Source: Bacillus mesophilus | GTDB taxonomy: Bacteria; Bacillota; Bacilli; Bacillales; SA4 | Assembly (NCBI RefSeq): GCF_011008845.1 | Contig: NZ_JAAIWM010000002.1 | Span: forward strand, 496,001-560,000 | DNA: 64,000 nucleotides | Reading direction: 5' to 3' | Shown here: positions 11,352 to 20,482 of the stretch, piece by piece | Numbering within the stretch: position 1 is the first letter of the stretch | Layout of the letters: each line of letters opens with the position of its first letter | Made by a program: the position numbers and the translations under genes | Notes under the pieces: generated by a model | What the model saw: the letters and a program-made list of their open reading frames with translations, nothing else | Told to the model about the DNA's origin: nothing | Databases searched by the model: none

Positions 11352-11618
11352 ATGCCTAACATTAAATCTGCTATTAAGCGTGTTAAAACAAGTAACGAAC
11401 ACCGCGCACAAAACGCTTCTGTTAAATCTTCTATGCGTACAGCGGTTAAGAACGTAGAAGCTCTTGTAACAAACAACGACCTTGACAAAGCTAAGGTTGC
11501 TCTTGTTGAAGCAAGCAAAAAGCTTGATAAAGCTGCTCGTACTGGTCTAATCCACAAAAATGCTGCAGCTCGTCAAAAGTCTCGTTTAACTAAGAAAGTT
11601 AACGAACAGAACGCTTAA
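11352..11618 (+). CDS. rpsT: 30S ribosomal protein S20
   Basis: Small-subunit protein that binds 16S rRNA near the 5' domain. It has 88 residues, very basic and helical, beginning [14 protein letters not shown] and containing [13 protein letters not shown], the standard S20 pattern. A strong site, AGGGAGGTG, lies just upstream. Monocistronic, with its own terminator, divergent from gpr as in Bacillus subtilis. Confidence 0.98.
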   Translation: MPNIKSAIKRVKTSNEHRAQNASVKSSMRTAVKNVEALVTNNDLDKAKVALVEASKKLDKAARTGLIHKNAAARQKSRLTKKVNEQNA

Positions 11619-11630
11619 TCTACTTATCAG

Positions 11631-11675
11631 AAAAAAACCGGCACTCATTCTATGAAATGGTCGGTTTTTTCTTTT
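11631..11675 (+). terminator. Terminator of rpsT
   Basis: AAAAAACCG...CGGTTTTTT, with inner pairing of CATT with AATG, ending in a T-run on the plus strand. Confidence 0.85.
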
Positions 11676-11697
11676 GTCTTTTTTAGGTCTAAAGAAC

Positions 11698-11819
11698 AAA
11701 AGGCGCAAGCGCCCCGTTAAGCCCCGACAAGCAAATGTTCCTAGAAGAAAAAAAGGGTGAACTTTCCTTTTATTCTTCTAGGGTTATTTGACCTCGAGGG
11801 GCTGGGCGCTGGAGCTAGA
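11698..11819. repeat. Dispersed repeat family R1, copy A
   Basis: About 122 bases between rpsT and holA. It reads GGCGC...GCGCCCCGTTAAGCCCC, then AAATGTTCCTAGAAG, a pyrimidine-rich middle, CTTCTAGGGTTATTTG, and CCTCGAGGGGCTGGGCGC. The two halves pair into a long imperfect hairpin. Three more copies occur in this window, in both orientations. Confidence 0.9.
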
Positions 11820-11880
11820 TTTAAATGCACTGACCCTAGTTATCCACAAATGATTATTTTATAATTTCCTAAGCCATTAA

Positions 11881-11927
11881 AAAACCGAAGTACTTTTATG
11901 CTAAAACGCAGAAAAGTACTTCGGTTT
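11881..11927 (-). terminator. Terminator of holA
   Basis: Long minus-strand hairpin with arms AAACCGAAGTACTTTT and AAAAGTACTTCGGTTT, followed by TTTTTT. Confidence 0.93.
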
Positions 11928-11929
11928 TA

Positions 11930-12946
11930 TTATTGAACTTGCTTTAAAATGAATAGTTCGAGGGCTAGTTTTTTTTCATATTGACCGCTCTTAATTTGGT
12001 AATCCATTTCTGCTAATTCATCTAAAGATTTTAGCAAATATTCATTTGAATAGTGGGTAGCCTTCTGTGACGCTAATTTGACTCGGTAGGGATGTATTTT
12101 TATATGATTGGCGATTTGCTGTTGACTATAGCCTCGTTTGGATAAATCCTTAACTTGATATAACAACCGAAATTGAGAAGACAATAAAGACAGAATTTTA
12201 ATGGGTTCCTCATTGAGCTTTAACAGATCATGATAAATCTCAAGAGCTCTTGATACCTTACGGGACAACACACAATCAATTAGTTCAAAGATATTATCCT
12301 CAATGGTACGTGACGAAAGGAGTTTGACTATGTCTTCGGTAATTGTACCACCTGGTCCTACGTACATGGCCATTTTATTTAGTTCCTGAACAAGCAAAGT
12401 AACAGTACCACGTACATATTGTAACAGTAGACCAACAGCATCATCAGTTATATTCACCTGTAAATGTTTAACTTCTGATTGCATCCATGAGATTAACGAT
12501 TTTTCATCGGACATAGTTGCCTCAAATAAAGAAGCCTCTTTTTTAAATAGCTTTGTTATTTTCTTTCTTTCATCTAATTTTTCAGCATCTACGACTAGAA
12601 TAAATATAGCAGTTGGAGAAGGGGAATGAATGTATTCTTCAAGAAGCTGTATATTATGGTCAATCTTTGTTTTTTCTTTTAAACCTGTTAAAAAAAATGC
12701 ATTCTTTACAATAACAACTCGTTTATCACCAAAGAACGGAAGTGTTTGGGCATCCTCTATTGCTAAATCAATGGGGGACTCCTCTAAGTCATATACTGAT
12801 AAATTGAAATCCCGTTCCTCATCATTCAAAACATGTTTAATGAGTAACTGAATTGTTTCATCTATAAAATAGGTTTCTTTTCCGTATAATAGGTATAATG
12901 GAGCAAAATTCTTTGCTTTTATTTTTTTATGTATGTCTATATTCAT
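11930..12946 (-). CDS. holA: DNA polymerase III subunit delta
   Basis: Clamp-loader subunit that opens the beta clamp. It is 338 residues, with the N-terminal segment FAPLYLLYGKETYFIDE typical of the family and an AAA+-like fold without a canonical Walker A. It corresponds to YqeN of Bacillus subtilis and lies, as there, next to the comE locus. The start ATG has GGGAG upstream. Transcribed alone on the minus strand with a strong terminator. The gap to yqzM (12947-13234) contains two imperfect hairpins (about 13014-13043 and 13061-13089) but no gene I can support. Confidence 0.95.
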   Translation of the reverse strand: MNIDIHKKIKAKNFAPLYLLYGKETYFIDETIQLLIKHVLNDEERDFNLSVYDLEESPIDLAIEDAQTLPFFGDKRVVIVKNAFFLTGLKEKTKIDHNIQLLEEYIHSPSPTAIFILVVDAEKLDERKKITKLFKKEASLFEATMSDEKSLISWMQSEVKHLQVNITDDAVGLLLQYVRGTVTLLVQELNKMAMYVGPGGTITEDIVKLLSSRTIEDNIFELIDCVLSRKVSRALEIYHDLLKLNEEPIKILSLLSSQFRLLYQVKDLSKRGYSQQQIANHIKIHPYRVKLASQKATHYSNEYLLKSLDELAEMDYQIKSGQYEKKLALELFILKQVQ

Positions 12947-13234
12947 TTTTAGTCAAAACTCTCCCTTTTGTTCGCTACATTTATCCTAAAAGGAAAAGTA
13001 CTTTTTTGCAAGCAAGGGAGTTGCTTGCATAAAGCAACCCCCTTTAATTTATGTTAACGCACTGAGAAGGCCCCGGGTGTCATTCTCAGATACGATTATC
13101 TTGATGTATTATTAGAATGTCCACATGCCTTTGATCTATTTGTGTTAACTCTTGTCAGTATAGGAAATAAGGATGGAAGTGTAGATTTTTTTCTCTGTTT
13201 AGCTTATACTAAGTACGAATGAGGAGGGGTTACA

Positions 13235-13369
13235 TTGAATCAATTTGAAAAGACTGTTCAAAGTAAACGTAATGACGCTGTAGATTCTGGTGTTGGATTT
13301 GTCGTTTCTTTTGGATTTTTCGCTACTTTATTTGTCATTGCAACCGTTATTAAATTAGTTGCTGCCTAA
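13235..13369 (+). CDS. yqzM: YqzM family small membrane protein (44 aa)
   Basis: Very short gene starting at TTG (13235-13237) with GAGGAGGGG a few bases upstream, and followed at once by a terminator. The product begins MNQFEKTVQSKRNDAVDSG, followed by a single membrane helix to the C-terminus ending KLVAA. The sequence and the position between holA and comEC match YqzM of Bacillus subtilis, whose function is unknown. Confidence 0.92.
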   Translation: MNQFEKTVQSKRNDAVDSGVGFVVSFGFFATLFVIATVIKLVAA

Positions 13370-13370
13370 T

Positions 13371-13398
13371 GGGACTGTATACATACAGTCTCTTTTTT
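13371..13398 (+). terminator. Terminator of yqzM
   Basis: GGGACTGTAT, two bases, ATACAGTCTC (one G-T pair), then six T residues. It starts two bases after the stop codon. Confidence 0.88.
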
Positions 13399-13458
13399 AT
13401 GGATTTTTTCCTTGTAATATAAAATATAATTGTTTTTGTAACCGCCTCTTATTGGGAA

Positions 13459-13580
13459 TCTAGCTCCAACGCCCAGCCCCTCGAGGTCAAATAACCCTTC
13501 TAGAATAAAAGGAAACCCACCTTTTTTTCTAGAAGGAACATTTGCTTGTCGGGGCTTAACGGGGCGTTTCCGCTTTTTAT
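13459..13580. repeat. Dispersed repeat family R1, copy B (inverted relative to A)
   Basis: Reads TCTAGCTCCAACGCCCAGCCCC, TCGAGGTCAAATAACCCTTC, TAGAA, an A/C-rich middle, then TTCTAGAAGGAACATTTGC, GTCGGGGCTTAACGGGGCG. It is the reverse complement of copy A with few changes. It sits between the yqzM terminator and the 3' end of comEC and may provide the comEC terminator, since none other is visible. Confidence 0.9.
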
Positions 13581-13596
13581 GGTATCTAGCCTTATC

Positions 13597-15945
13597 TTAT
13601 GGCAGTTTCGCTCTAAAGGTTCCAGTATTAAATATAGAAAATTTATACTGAATCGCTCCTTGTTCATCTGTACGGTAAACAACTGTTTCTTGTTGCTGTA
13701 GTCTTTCCAAAACTTCTGGATGTGGATGATTAAATCTGTTACGATTCCCCGCAGAAATAAGGGCAATTTTAGGTTGAACAACCGAAAGAAACGGGCTAGT
13801 AGAAGAAGTTTTGCTTCCATGATGTGGAATTTTAAGAATATCTACCTTTAGATTTGGATATTTTTTCACAAAGTCTTTTTCAGTCTCTTCTTCAATGTCA
13901 CCTGTGAAAAGCCATGACTTTCCTCCTAAATAGGTTGTAATCACAATGGATGAATTATTTTCACTTAAATAAGATCGAAACGGAGACAGTATTTGAAATG
14001 GTATACCGATTACTTCCCATCGATCTCCAGCCTGCACTCTCTTAACCACGACCTTTTTCTTCTTAGCAAGACTTATTATCCTTTTTTCCATATCATTAAG
14101 TGTGTGAAATGCCCCAATTACTATTTCATCGATTTTAATATGGTTTACCAAAAATTCAGCCTCTCCCATATGATCAACATCAGGATGAGTAAGGATCAAT
14201 TTATCAATTTTTCTTATCCCTTTAGCTTTTAGATAAGGAAGAATGGTGTCTTTCCCTATGCTGTAAGGATCCTCTCTTTTCCTCCACTCCTCTACTGAAC
14301 CATAGCTAACTGTACCCCCTGTATCGATTAAATAAACCTCTTTTCTAAAAGGAATTTCAATTAAAATTGAATCTCCTTGTCCTACATCAATCATGGTCAC
14401 CTCTCCCTTATAATGAATGTAAGGAAGGAAGAAGTGAAAAAACATAACAACGACTATAGGGATAAAAGATGTCCAGTTGATTTTCTTTTCTAAGAGAATG
14501 AACGTAATAATAACAGCAGCAATATAAAGCCCTAACATGTAAAAATTTGGTTTTCCTAGTACTAGAATATGATGATTAAGGTTTGTCATTGTGATGGCAA
14601 ACTTATTCAAATAGAGTAAAAAATCATTCGAAAAGGAAATCAATGATGATTGAAGTGGTAGATCCCATTTTAACGTGACGTATACAAAAATACATATAGG
14701 TAGAACGATAAATGTGATCACAGGGACGTAAATCAAATTCAATGGAATACTAATAAGAGAGAATTGATAAAAGTGGAAAAGAATTAAAGGGGTTGAACTA
14801 ATTTGGGCGATTGTACTAACTAGAAGCATTTGTACGATGGGATTAGTCACTTTCAAGAGGATCGTTTGGCTTGATAAAATTAATGCTAAGCTAACTGAAA
14901 ATGATAGTTGAAAGCCAACATCAAACATATAATAAGGGTTAACGATTACCATAAAAAGAAAGGCCAAGCTAATTAAATCTAGGGAAGTAAATGGAATTGA
15001 TTTGAATCGTACTTTTAGAAGAACTAAAAAAGTCATAATCCCCGCTCTAACAACAGATGGTGCTGCACCCGCCAATATTGTATATATAGGTAAAAGGACC
15101 ATAATTAATAAAATCGCCTTTTCTTTTGTCAATCCAAACCTAACTAGACAGAAAAAGACAGAGGCACTTATTAATCCTATATGCATACCCGATATTGCTA
15201 AGAGATGAATTAGCCCTAACTCTTGATAGGCTGTTAACACATCCCTATCAACATTTGCTCTCCCACCAAACACCAATGCTTGAACAAAGCCATCTAATGG
15301 ACTAGGTAAAAAAGCATCTATTTGATTAAGTGCATCTTCCCGAAACCGGAATAAGGTATCTTGAATGTTTGAGGCTTGCTGAAGACATTGTATGGAGTTG
15401 GCTGAGGGTGGTGTAGCAATCCAGTGGATCTTCCTGTGAAATAAGTATTGCTTAAAATCAAAGCTGTAGAAGTTTCGTGCCGGAACTGGCTTTTCCAGTT
15501 TTGCATAAAATCTACATGTACTTCTATTTTCTACGGAAGTAAGGATATTTTTCTCTTCTTCATTTTTTAATTTATAAGAGACACGAAGCTTTTCTTTATT
15601 TGCTAATTTAATGTGTACAGTGAAACGGTCACCATTAATAGATGGATCAGTAATAGCCTTTCCTATAAAATAATTTGTTTCTGGATTTAGCTTCGTCACA
15701 TTATGTGTATCATAGATGTAATAAAAAAGGCCAGAGATCATAAAGGTAAGCACGCAGCCTACCCCTAATAGTTTTTCTCGTAAAATAATTAATGTAAATG
15801 CTACTAAGGTAATTGAAAAAAGTACGATTGAATAGTGTTGCGAAACAAAAGTTATTCCTAACGTACATGAAACAGCAATATAGAACCACCGATTTTTCAT
15901 ACGCAATCTACGTATAAGAGGTAAATAGTTGATTTGCTTGTTCAT
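13597..15945 (-). CDS. comEC: Competence DNA-transport channel ComEC (Rec2 family)
   Basis: Polytopic membrane protein that carries single-stranded DNA into the cytoplasm during transformation. About 782 residues from the ATG at 15943-15945; a start ten codons earlier is also open, and in either case it overlaps the end of comEB by 38 or more bases. Two or three membrane helices and a beta domain come first. The Competence domain follows with many helices (LLAISGMHIGLISA). The C-terminal metallo-beta-lactamase-like domain begins MIDVGQGDSILIE and carries THPDVDHMGE. Last gene of the comEA-comEB-comEC operon; ComK control is expected from the family. Confidence 0.95.
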   Translation of the reverse strand: MNKQINYLPLIRRLRMKNRWFYIAVSCTLGITFVSQHYSIVLFSITLVAFTLIILREKLLGVGCVLTFMISGLFYYIYDTHNVTKLNPETNYFIGKAITDPSINGDRFTVHIKLANKEKLRVSYKLKNEEEKNILTSVENRSTCRFYAKLEKPVPARNFYSFDFKQYLFHRKIHWIATPPSANSIQCLQQASNIQDTLFRFREDALNQIDAFLPSPLDGFVQALVFGGRANVDRDVLTAYQELGLIHLLAISGMHIGLISASVFFCLVRFGLTKEKAILLIMVLLPIYTILAGAAPSVVRAGIMTFLVLLKVRFKSIPFTSLDLISLAFLFMVIVNPYYMFDVGFQLSFSVSLALILSSQTILLKVTNPIVQMLLVSTIAQISSTPLILFHFYQFSLISIPLNLIYVPVITFIVLPICIFVYVTLKWDLPLQSSLISFSNDFLLYLNKFAITMTNLNHHILVLGKPNFYMLGLYIAAVIITFILLEKKINWTSFIPIVVVMFFHFFLPYIHYKGEVTMIDVGQGDSILIEIPFRKEVYLIDTGGTVSYGSVEEWRKREDPYSIGKDTILPYLKAKGIRKIDKLILTHPDVDHMGEAEFLVNHIKIDEIVIGAFHTLNDMEKRIISLAKKKKVVVKRVQAGDRWEVIGIPFQILSPFRSYLSENNSSIVITTYLGGKSWLFTGDIEEETEKDFVKKYPNLKVDILKIPHHGSKTSSTSPFLSVVQPKIALISAGNRNRFNHPHPEVLERLQQQETVVYRTDEQGAIQYKFSIFNTGTFRAKLP

Positions 15946-16477
15946 ATAGCTCTTTAATCTCTTCTTCTTGAACACCTGCTTCTGATAGCCTGCTAATTAA
16001 GCTAGCTAATAACTGAAGCTTTTCTTTATTTTTTGTATCAATTATCATTTCTTCTAATTCAACCTGCTCTACTGACACACCGGCTTGTTTAAAAAGTTCA
16101 ATTGCATATGGGTGGTTTTTGTAATCAACAGCATAGTATACGGCTTTTATACCACTTTGAATAATTCCTTTGCAGCATTGAAGGCAAGGAAAATGAGTCA
16201 CGTATATTTCGGCTCCTGCAGTTGGCACACCGAACTTTGCACATTGTATAATAGCATTCATTTCCGCATGAATGGTTCTAACACAGTGATTGTCAATTAC
16301 ATAACAGCCTTCGTCTATGCAATGTGTACCTCCCGAAATGGCACCATTATATCCCCCTGCGATGATCCGTTTATCTCTTACAATTGTTGCACCAACGGCT
16401 AATCTTTCACAAGTACTTCGTAAAGCTAACAAATGACTTTGAGCCATATAATATTGATCCCAAGAAATTCTATTCAT
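15908..16477 (-). CDS. comEB: ComEB, dCMP deaminase family protein
   Basis: Zinc-dependent deoxycytidylate deaminase fold of 189 residues. The zinc and catalytic motif HAEMNAI is near residue 70 and PCLQCC near 97; an extra cysteine/histidine set (THCIDEGC, NHC) matches dCMP deaminases that bind a second zinc. ComEB of Bacillus subtilis is not needed for DNA uptake itself and has been linked to polar localisation of competence proteins. The C-terminal 40 residues are a charged helix. Middle gene of the comE operon. Confidence 0.95.
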   Translation of the reverse strand: MNRISWDQYYMAQSHLLALRSTCERLAVGATIVRDKRIIAGGYNGAISGGTHCIDEGCYVIDNHCVRTIHAEMNAIIQCAKFGVPTAGAEIYVTHFPCLQCCKGIIQSGIKAVYYAVDYKNHPYAIELFKQAGVSVEQVELEEMIIDTKNKEKLQLLASLISRLSEAGVQEEEIKELYEQANQLFTSYT

Positions 16478-16538
16478 ATTATATAGTACCTCCCTTTTGA
16501 TTAGTGTAATGGTTAAGCGAAAGCTTAGTCAATCTGGT

Positions 16539-17171
16539 TTAATGGGTAGTGATGTACTCTCTTAGTTTTTCTAATGACTTATCTCCAATTCCTGAAACAA
16601 GACCCAGGTCCTCAATCGTTTTAAAAGAACCATTCTCCTCTCGGTAGGCAATGATTGCTGCGGCCTTAGATGGACCTATTCCAGGTAAAGTTTCTAATTC
16701 AGCCTGTTCTGCAACATTAATATTAATTAATGCTGACGAATTGGACTGATTACCTTTATCGGTCCAAACACTTTGACTCTCACCTAATGCAGGGACATAT
16801 ATAACCATTTCATCCTGAACTCTTTGAGCAAGATTTACTCCATTTCGATCTGCAAGACTCGTAAATCCCCCTGCCAGCTTAATTAGGTCCTGTACTCTAC
16901 TTTCTCCATTAACCTCATAAACCCCAGGAGACAGAACCTCTCCTTTCACATCCACAAAAATAGTAGTAACTTCTTGCACAACTTCTTTTTGTTCTTGTTC
17001 AACAATAGGCTCCTCCACCGCTGCCGCTGAGGCTACTGTCTGCTCCCATGTCTCATATTCTTCTTCGCTTGGTACACTTTTAACGATAAAAAAAATGATC
17101 AAGATCATAATGATAATAGTTGGAATACATATAAGTATCCACTTTCTTCTGTTAAAGTACAGAAGGAACAC
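16539..17171 (-). CDS. comEA: Competence DNA receptor ComEA
   Basis: Membrane-anchored receptor that binds double-stranded DNA outside the cell. It has one N-terminal membrane helix (ILICIPTIIIMILIIFFIV) and a Glu-rich linker. A SLBB-like domain (FVDVKGEVLSPGVYEV) follows, then C-terminal helix-hairpin-helix motifs (LETLPGIGPSKAAAIIAYR and LVSGIGDKSLEKL). About 210 residues. The start is uncertain: GTG at 17169-17171 overlaps the GGGAGG site, whereas a CTG three codons in sits at ideal spacing; no ATG is nearby. First gene of the comE operon. Confidence 0.94.
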   Translation of the reverse strand: MFLLYFNRRKWILICIPTIIIMILIIFFIVKSVPSEEEYETWEQTVASAAAVEEPIVEQEQKEVVQEVTTIFVDVKGEVLSPGVYEVNGESRVQDLIKLAGGFTSLADRNGVNLAQRVQDEMVIYVPALGESQSVWTDKGNQSNSSALININVAEQAELETLPGIGPSKAAAIIAYREENGSFKTIEDLGLVSGIGDKSLEKLREYITTH

Positions 17172-17278
17172 CTCCCTGGCTTCTTAAATATCATAATGAA
17201 GAATGACAGCAATACACATAAATTTGGTTTTAATCTCATATAAGTTTATGAGAGACTGAGAGTAGAGGAGGGATTGTA

Positions 17279-18115
17279 ATGAATGTAGGGATTATCGGAA
17301 CAGGAAACATGGGGACAATCATAACTGAATCCTTCATAGAATCTACAGCCGTTCCACCTTCTAATCTATATTTAACCAATCGAACACGATCAAAAGCTGA
17401 GGAGCTTAAAGATATCTATCCAGATGTTTCAATTGAGAAGTGTGCTGAAGATGTTGTAGCAAAAACCGACTTAATCTTTATTTGTATCAAACCATTAGAT
17501 ATACACCCATTATTATCTAAGCTTTCACCTTTATTAAAGCCTGAACAATGTATCGTTTCAATTACAAGTCCACTGAGTGTGAACCAGCTAGAGCAAATGG
17601 TCAATTGTAATGTAGCTAGGGCTATTCCGAGCATTACAAATCGAGCTTTATCAGGTGTATCTCTTTTAACATTTGGAGAAAACTGCTCTAATGACTATCA
17701 AACATACTTATCTGAGTTATTTCAGAAAATATCATTACCAGTTCTAATCGAGGATAAGGTGACAAGAGTTGCTTCTGATATTGTAAGCTGTGGACCTGCA
17801 TTTTTTAGTTTTCTTCTTCAACGTTTTATTGATAGTGCTGTTCAAGAGACAGAAATCTCACCAGAGCAAGCGACAGAATTAGCCAGCGGTATGATTATTG
17901 GAATGGGAAAGCTTCTTGAAAAAGGGGTATTTACATTACCAACTCTGCAGGATAAGGTTTGTGTAAAAGGTGGAGTTACTGGTGAAGGAATAAAAGTGTT
18001 AGAGGCTGAAATCGGTCAAATGTTCAACCATCTCTTTCAAGCAACACACGAGAAATACTACGAGGATATTCGGGAAGTTAATGAGCAATTTGAATATTCT
18101 AAGGATCATAAATAA
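17279..18115 (+). CDS. comER: ComER, pyrroline-5-carboxylate reductase-like protein
   Basis: Protein of 278 residues with the P5C reductase fold. The N-terminal Rossmann motif GIIGTGNMG starts at residue 4, and the C-terminal helical domain contains GPAFFSFLLQ and VKGGVTGEGI. It is transcribed divergently from comEA, as in Bacillus subtilis. Despite the name it is not required for competence; in relatives it affects sporulation and biofilm formation. Catalysis of proline synthesis is possible but not shown. GAGGAGGG precedes the ATG. Confidence 0.93.
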   Translation: MNVGIIGTGNMGTIITESFIESTAVPPSNLYLTNRTRSKAEELKDIYPDVSIEKCAEDVVAKTDLIFICIKPLDIHPLLSKLSPLLKPEQCIVSITSPLSVNQLEQMVNCNVARAIPSITNRALSGVSLLTFGENCSNDYQTYLSELFQKISLPVLIEDKVTRVASDIVSCGPAFFSFLLQRFIDSAVQETEISPEQATELASGMIIGMGKLLEKGVFTLPTLQDKVCVKGGVTGEGIKVLEAEIGQMFNHLFQATHEKYYEDIREVNEQFEYSKDHK

Positions 18116-18150
18116 ATTCTACACATTTGGTAAAACTCCTTTTAATAGTA

Positions 18151-18185
18151 AAAAAATAAACCATCCGAAGGATGGTTTATTTTTT
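18151..18185. terminator. Bidirectional terminator between comER and yqeM
   Basis: AAAAAATAAACCATCC and GGATGGTTTATTTTT form a strong stem with a three-base loop. T-runs exist on both strands, so it serves convergent comER (+) and yqeM (-); it overlaps the yqeM stop codon. Confidence 0.93.
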
Positions 18186-18920
18186 GTAACAAGAAAAGAA
18201 AATTCTTTCCCTTTCACCAGATTCTAAATCTTGATTGAAATCTGAGGTAATCTCAACCTTAGTGAATCCAGCTTCGGTGACCAATTGTGTATACTCTTCA
18301 ATAGAAAAAGTTCTTTGGGAATGAATTTCATCAAACCGCTGATACAATCCTTGTTCTGGTTGTTGAATAAAAAAGGTCAGTTCGTGATCAACACTATGAG
18401 GATATTCTCCTTCAAAACAATTCCAAATAAATGATACATCATTTTCTGTACTAACGAAGGTTTGGTTTTTAAAGATGTTGTCCACTTTTTCTACAGAGTG
18501 AACATCAAACATAAACAAACCGTTAGGCTTCAATACATGTCTAACACCTTTAAATGTTCTCAAAACATCCTGCTCATCTAGTACATAATTTAGAGAATCA
18601 CAAAAGCAAATAATCACATCAAAGATGTCAGGTTCAAAGTTGGATAAATCAGTCATATCCTGCTGTATGAATTGAACATTTACCTTTTCATTTCTAGCTT
18701 TTTCATCTGCAATGGCTAACATTTCAGCTGATAAGTCTAACCCTGTTACCTGAAAACCTTGTTTAGCTAAAGGAATGGAAAGTGACCCTGTTCCACAACC
18801 AATATCTAAAATGGTTTGATTTTCAGGATTTACTCGCTCAGCTAGATATTCCAGCCAGAGATGATAAGGAACATCATTCATCAGTTGATCGTAGAAATTA
18901 GCGAAATGCTGGTAGGTCAT
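18177..18920 (-). CDS. yqeM: YqeM, class I SAM-dependent methyltransferase
   Basis: Methyltransferase of unknown substrate, 247 residues. Motif I is ILDIGCGTGSLSIPLA near residue 38, followed by the acidic post-I residue VTGLDLS and the QQDMTDL segment. The N-terminus YQHFANFYDQLMNDVPYHLW is typical of YqeM. Last gene of the yqeG-to-yqeM operon, overlapping rsfS by four bases. A link to ribosome or tRNA maturation is only inferred from its neighbours. Confidence 0.9.
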   Translation of the reverse strand: MTYQHFANFYDQLMNDVPYHLWLEYLAERVNPENQTILDIGCGTGSLSIPLAKQGFQVTGLDLSAEMLAIADEKARNEKVNVQFIQQDMTDLSNFEPDIFDVIICFCDSLNYVLDEQDVLRTFKGVRHVLKPNGLFMFDVHSVEKVDNIFKNQTFVSTENDVSFIWNCFEGEYPHSVDHELTFFIQQPEQGLYQRFDEIHSQRTFSIEEYTQLVTEAGFTKVEITSDFNQDLESGERERIFFSCYKK

Positions 18921-19273
18921 TGCATAAGTTCACTTTGTAAGTCTTCAGTTGGCGCATCTCCCCAAAGACGCTCAAGATTATAGTAAGCACGCTCATCTTT
19001 ATGAAATACATGTGCAATTACATCGCCAAGGTCCACTAAAATCCACCTAGCTTCATCAAAGCCTTCCATTCTTCTTACCGTTACCTGACCTTCTTCAGCT
19101 TGATCCTTCATTTCTTTAGCAATTGCTTGTACCTGTTTATCAGAATTACCGTGGCAAATTAAAAAATAATCGGCAACTAGGGAAATACCCTTCATATTTA
19201 ATGCCACAATATTCTCTGCTTTTTTATCATCCGCTGCTTTTGCTGCTAATAGTAAAGTTTCTCTTTCACTCAT
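18917..19273 (-). CDS. rsfS: Ribosomal silencing factor RsfS
   Basis: Small protein of 118 residues that binds L14 (uL14) and blocks subunit joining during starvation. The family signature is complete: VALNMKGISLVADYFLICHG, then DEARWILVDLGDVIAHVF and the ERLWGDAP end. It lies one base after yqeK and overlaps yqeM, so the three are translationally coupled. Corresponds to YqeL of Bacillus subtilis. Confidence 0.97.
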   Translation of the reverse strand: MSERETLLLAAKAADDKKAENIVALNMKGISLVADYFLICHGNSDKQVQAIAKEMKDQAEEGQVTVRRMEGFDEARWILVDLGDVIAHVFHKDERAYYNLERLWGDAPTEDLQSELMQ

Positions 19274-19852
19274 TCACTTCATTCCTCCTTGTTTATATTG
19301 CTGTACCATTGTGTTATAAGTATGAAACGTATCGGGATAAATCGCTTGCTGTTTTTTGAGTAAGAATTGAATGGTATTTCTTAATGCATAGATAACGGCC
19401 AAATCAAGATCTGTTGAGGCGATTTCTCTGACTTCCTCAACCCCTGGAAATCTTCTTCCTGGCTCAATATAATCTGCTAAATAAATAATTTTCTCTAATA
19501 ACGTCATATTGATGCGACCTGACGTATGATATTTTATAGCATTTAGTATATCCAAGTCCTTAATTCCTACTTCGTTTTTAACCAAATAGGCACCAACAGG
19601 AGCATGCCACAACTCCTTATCAAATTGTAGAAGATCACTAGCTAAACCTTGTTCCACGATAATTTGCTTCATTTCCTCTTTTGGCCGAAATTTAGCGTAA
19701 TCATGAAAAATAGCAGCGAGCTCACTCTTTTGGACATCTCCCTGATATAGCTGTGCTAGCTCAATAGCTGTTTCCATTACTCCAATTGTATGTAAATAAC
19801 GATGATCAGTAAGCTGCTCCCTTACAATAGATAATGCATTCTCTCTATTCAT
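19274..19852 (-). CDS. yqeK: YqeK, HD-domain symmetrical diadenosine tetraphosphatase
   Basis: HD-superfamily hydrolase of 192 residues. The metal-binding HD pair is seen in AIFHDYAKF near residue 48, with an upstream His in [11 protein letters not shown] and later HAPVGAYLV and KYHTSG. Members of this family cleave Ap4A into two ADP. It overlaps nadD by eight bases and abuts rsfS. The coupling with NAD synthesis and ribosome silencing is conserved across Firmicutes. Confidence 0.93.
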   Translation of the reverse strand: MNRENALSIVREQLTDHRYLHTIGVMETAIELAQLYQGDVQKSELAAIFHDYAKFRPKEEMKQIIVEQGLASDLLQFDKELWHAPVGAYLVKNEVGIKDLDILNAIKYHTSGRINMTLLEKIIYLADYIEPGRRFPGVEEVREIASTDLDLAVIYALRNTIQFLLKKQQAIYPDTFHTYNTMVQQYKQGGMK

Positions 19853-20411
19853 ATATATGGTTCTCCTCTATATATTTTTTTACAGAAGAAGGCAAAAGGA
19901 GTTCCGTATTACCGCCTATCTTTATTCGGTCCCGTATAAATGAAGAGGAAACTTCAAAGAGAGGTGTCTCTACATGAATAATTGGGAATTTTGATGAAGT
20001 GGAGAATCCTGTTCTACCTACTCCAACAAAGGTGATCATCTTAATCAATTCATCAATCTTATACCATTTAGGAAGATATTCAATCATATCCCCACCAATA
20101 ATAAAATATAACTCGTCACCACTATACTGTTGCTTTAGAAGTCGTATTGTATCATAGCTATAAGAGCGACCTTCCCTTTCAAGCTCGATTGGCTGTACTT
20201 TAAATCGATCATGATTAACCAAAGCAAGCTCTAACATATGTAATCGATGCTTCGAACTTGAGATATGTTCTCCTTGTTTGTGTGGAGGGACATGAGCTGG
20301 CATAAACCATATTTCATCAAGTGAAAGCGCATGAAGGACTTCATAGGCTATAAGAAGATGACCGTTATGTGGTGGATCAAACGTTCCTCCTAAAATCCCA
20401 ATTTTCTTCAT
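19845..20411 (-). CDS. nadD: Nicotinate-nucleotide adenylyltransferase NadD
   Basis: Transfers AMP from ATP to nicotinate mononucleotide, the penultimate step of NAD synthesis. Of normal length at 188 residues. The nucleotidyltransferase signature [12 protein letters not shown] is at residues 8-19 and the C-terminal phosphate-binding SSSFIRDR motif is present. Fourth from the end of the yqe operon, overlapping yqeK. Cytosolic. Confidence 0.97.
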   Translation of the reverse strand: MKKIGILGGTFDPPHNGHLLIAYEVLHALSLDEIWFMPAHVPPHKQGEHISSSKHRLHMLELALVNHDRFKVQPIELEREGRSYSYDTIRLLKQQYSGDELYFIIGGDMIEYLPKWYKIDELIKMITFVGVGRTGFSTSSKFPIIHVETPLFEVSSSFIRDRIKIGGNTELLLPSSVKKYIEENHIYE

Positions 20412-20482
20412 TATAAAAATTCCTTCCTATCATTCCGATCAGCATAAATTGACTCTTACCCTTGTTTGCTTGTTACGAACCA

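Noticed and set aside
11840..11848. Perfect DnaA box TTATCCACA between rpsT and holA
   Set aside because: A single nine-base match is expected about once by chance in a window of this size on both strands, and no second box is near.
13500..13820. Minus-strand frame of 106 codons across repeat R1 and the end of comEC
   Set aside because: It is antisense-frame shadow of comEC plus repeat DNA with no ribosome binding site.
17172..17278. ComK box upstream of comEA
   Set aside because: One AAAA-N5-TTTA half is visible, but ComK needs two AT-boxes at defined spacing and no second one is convincing.
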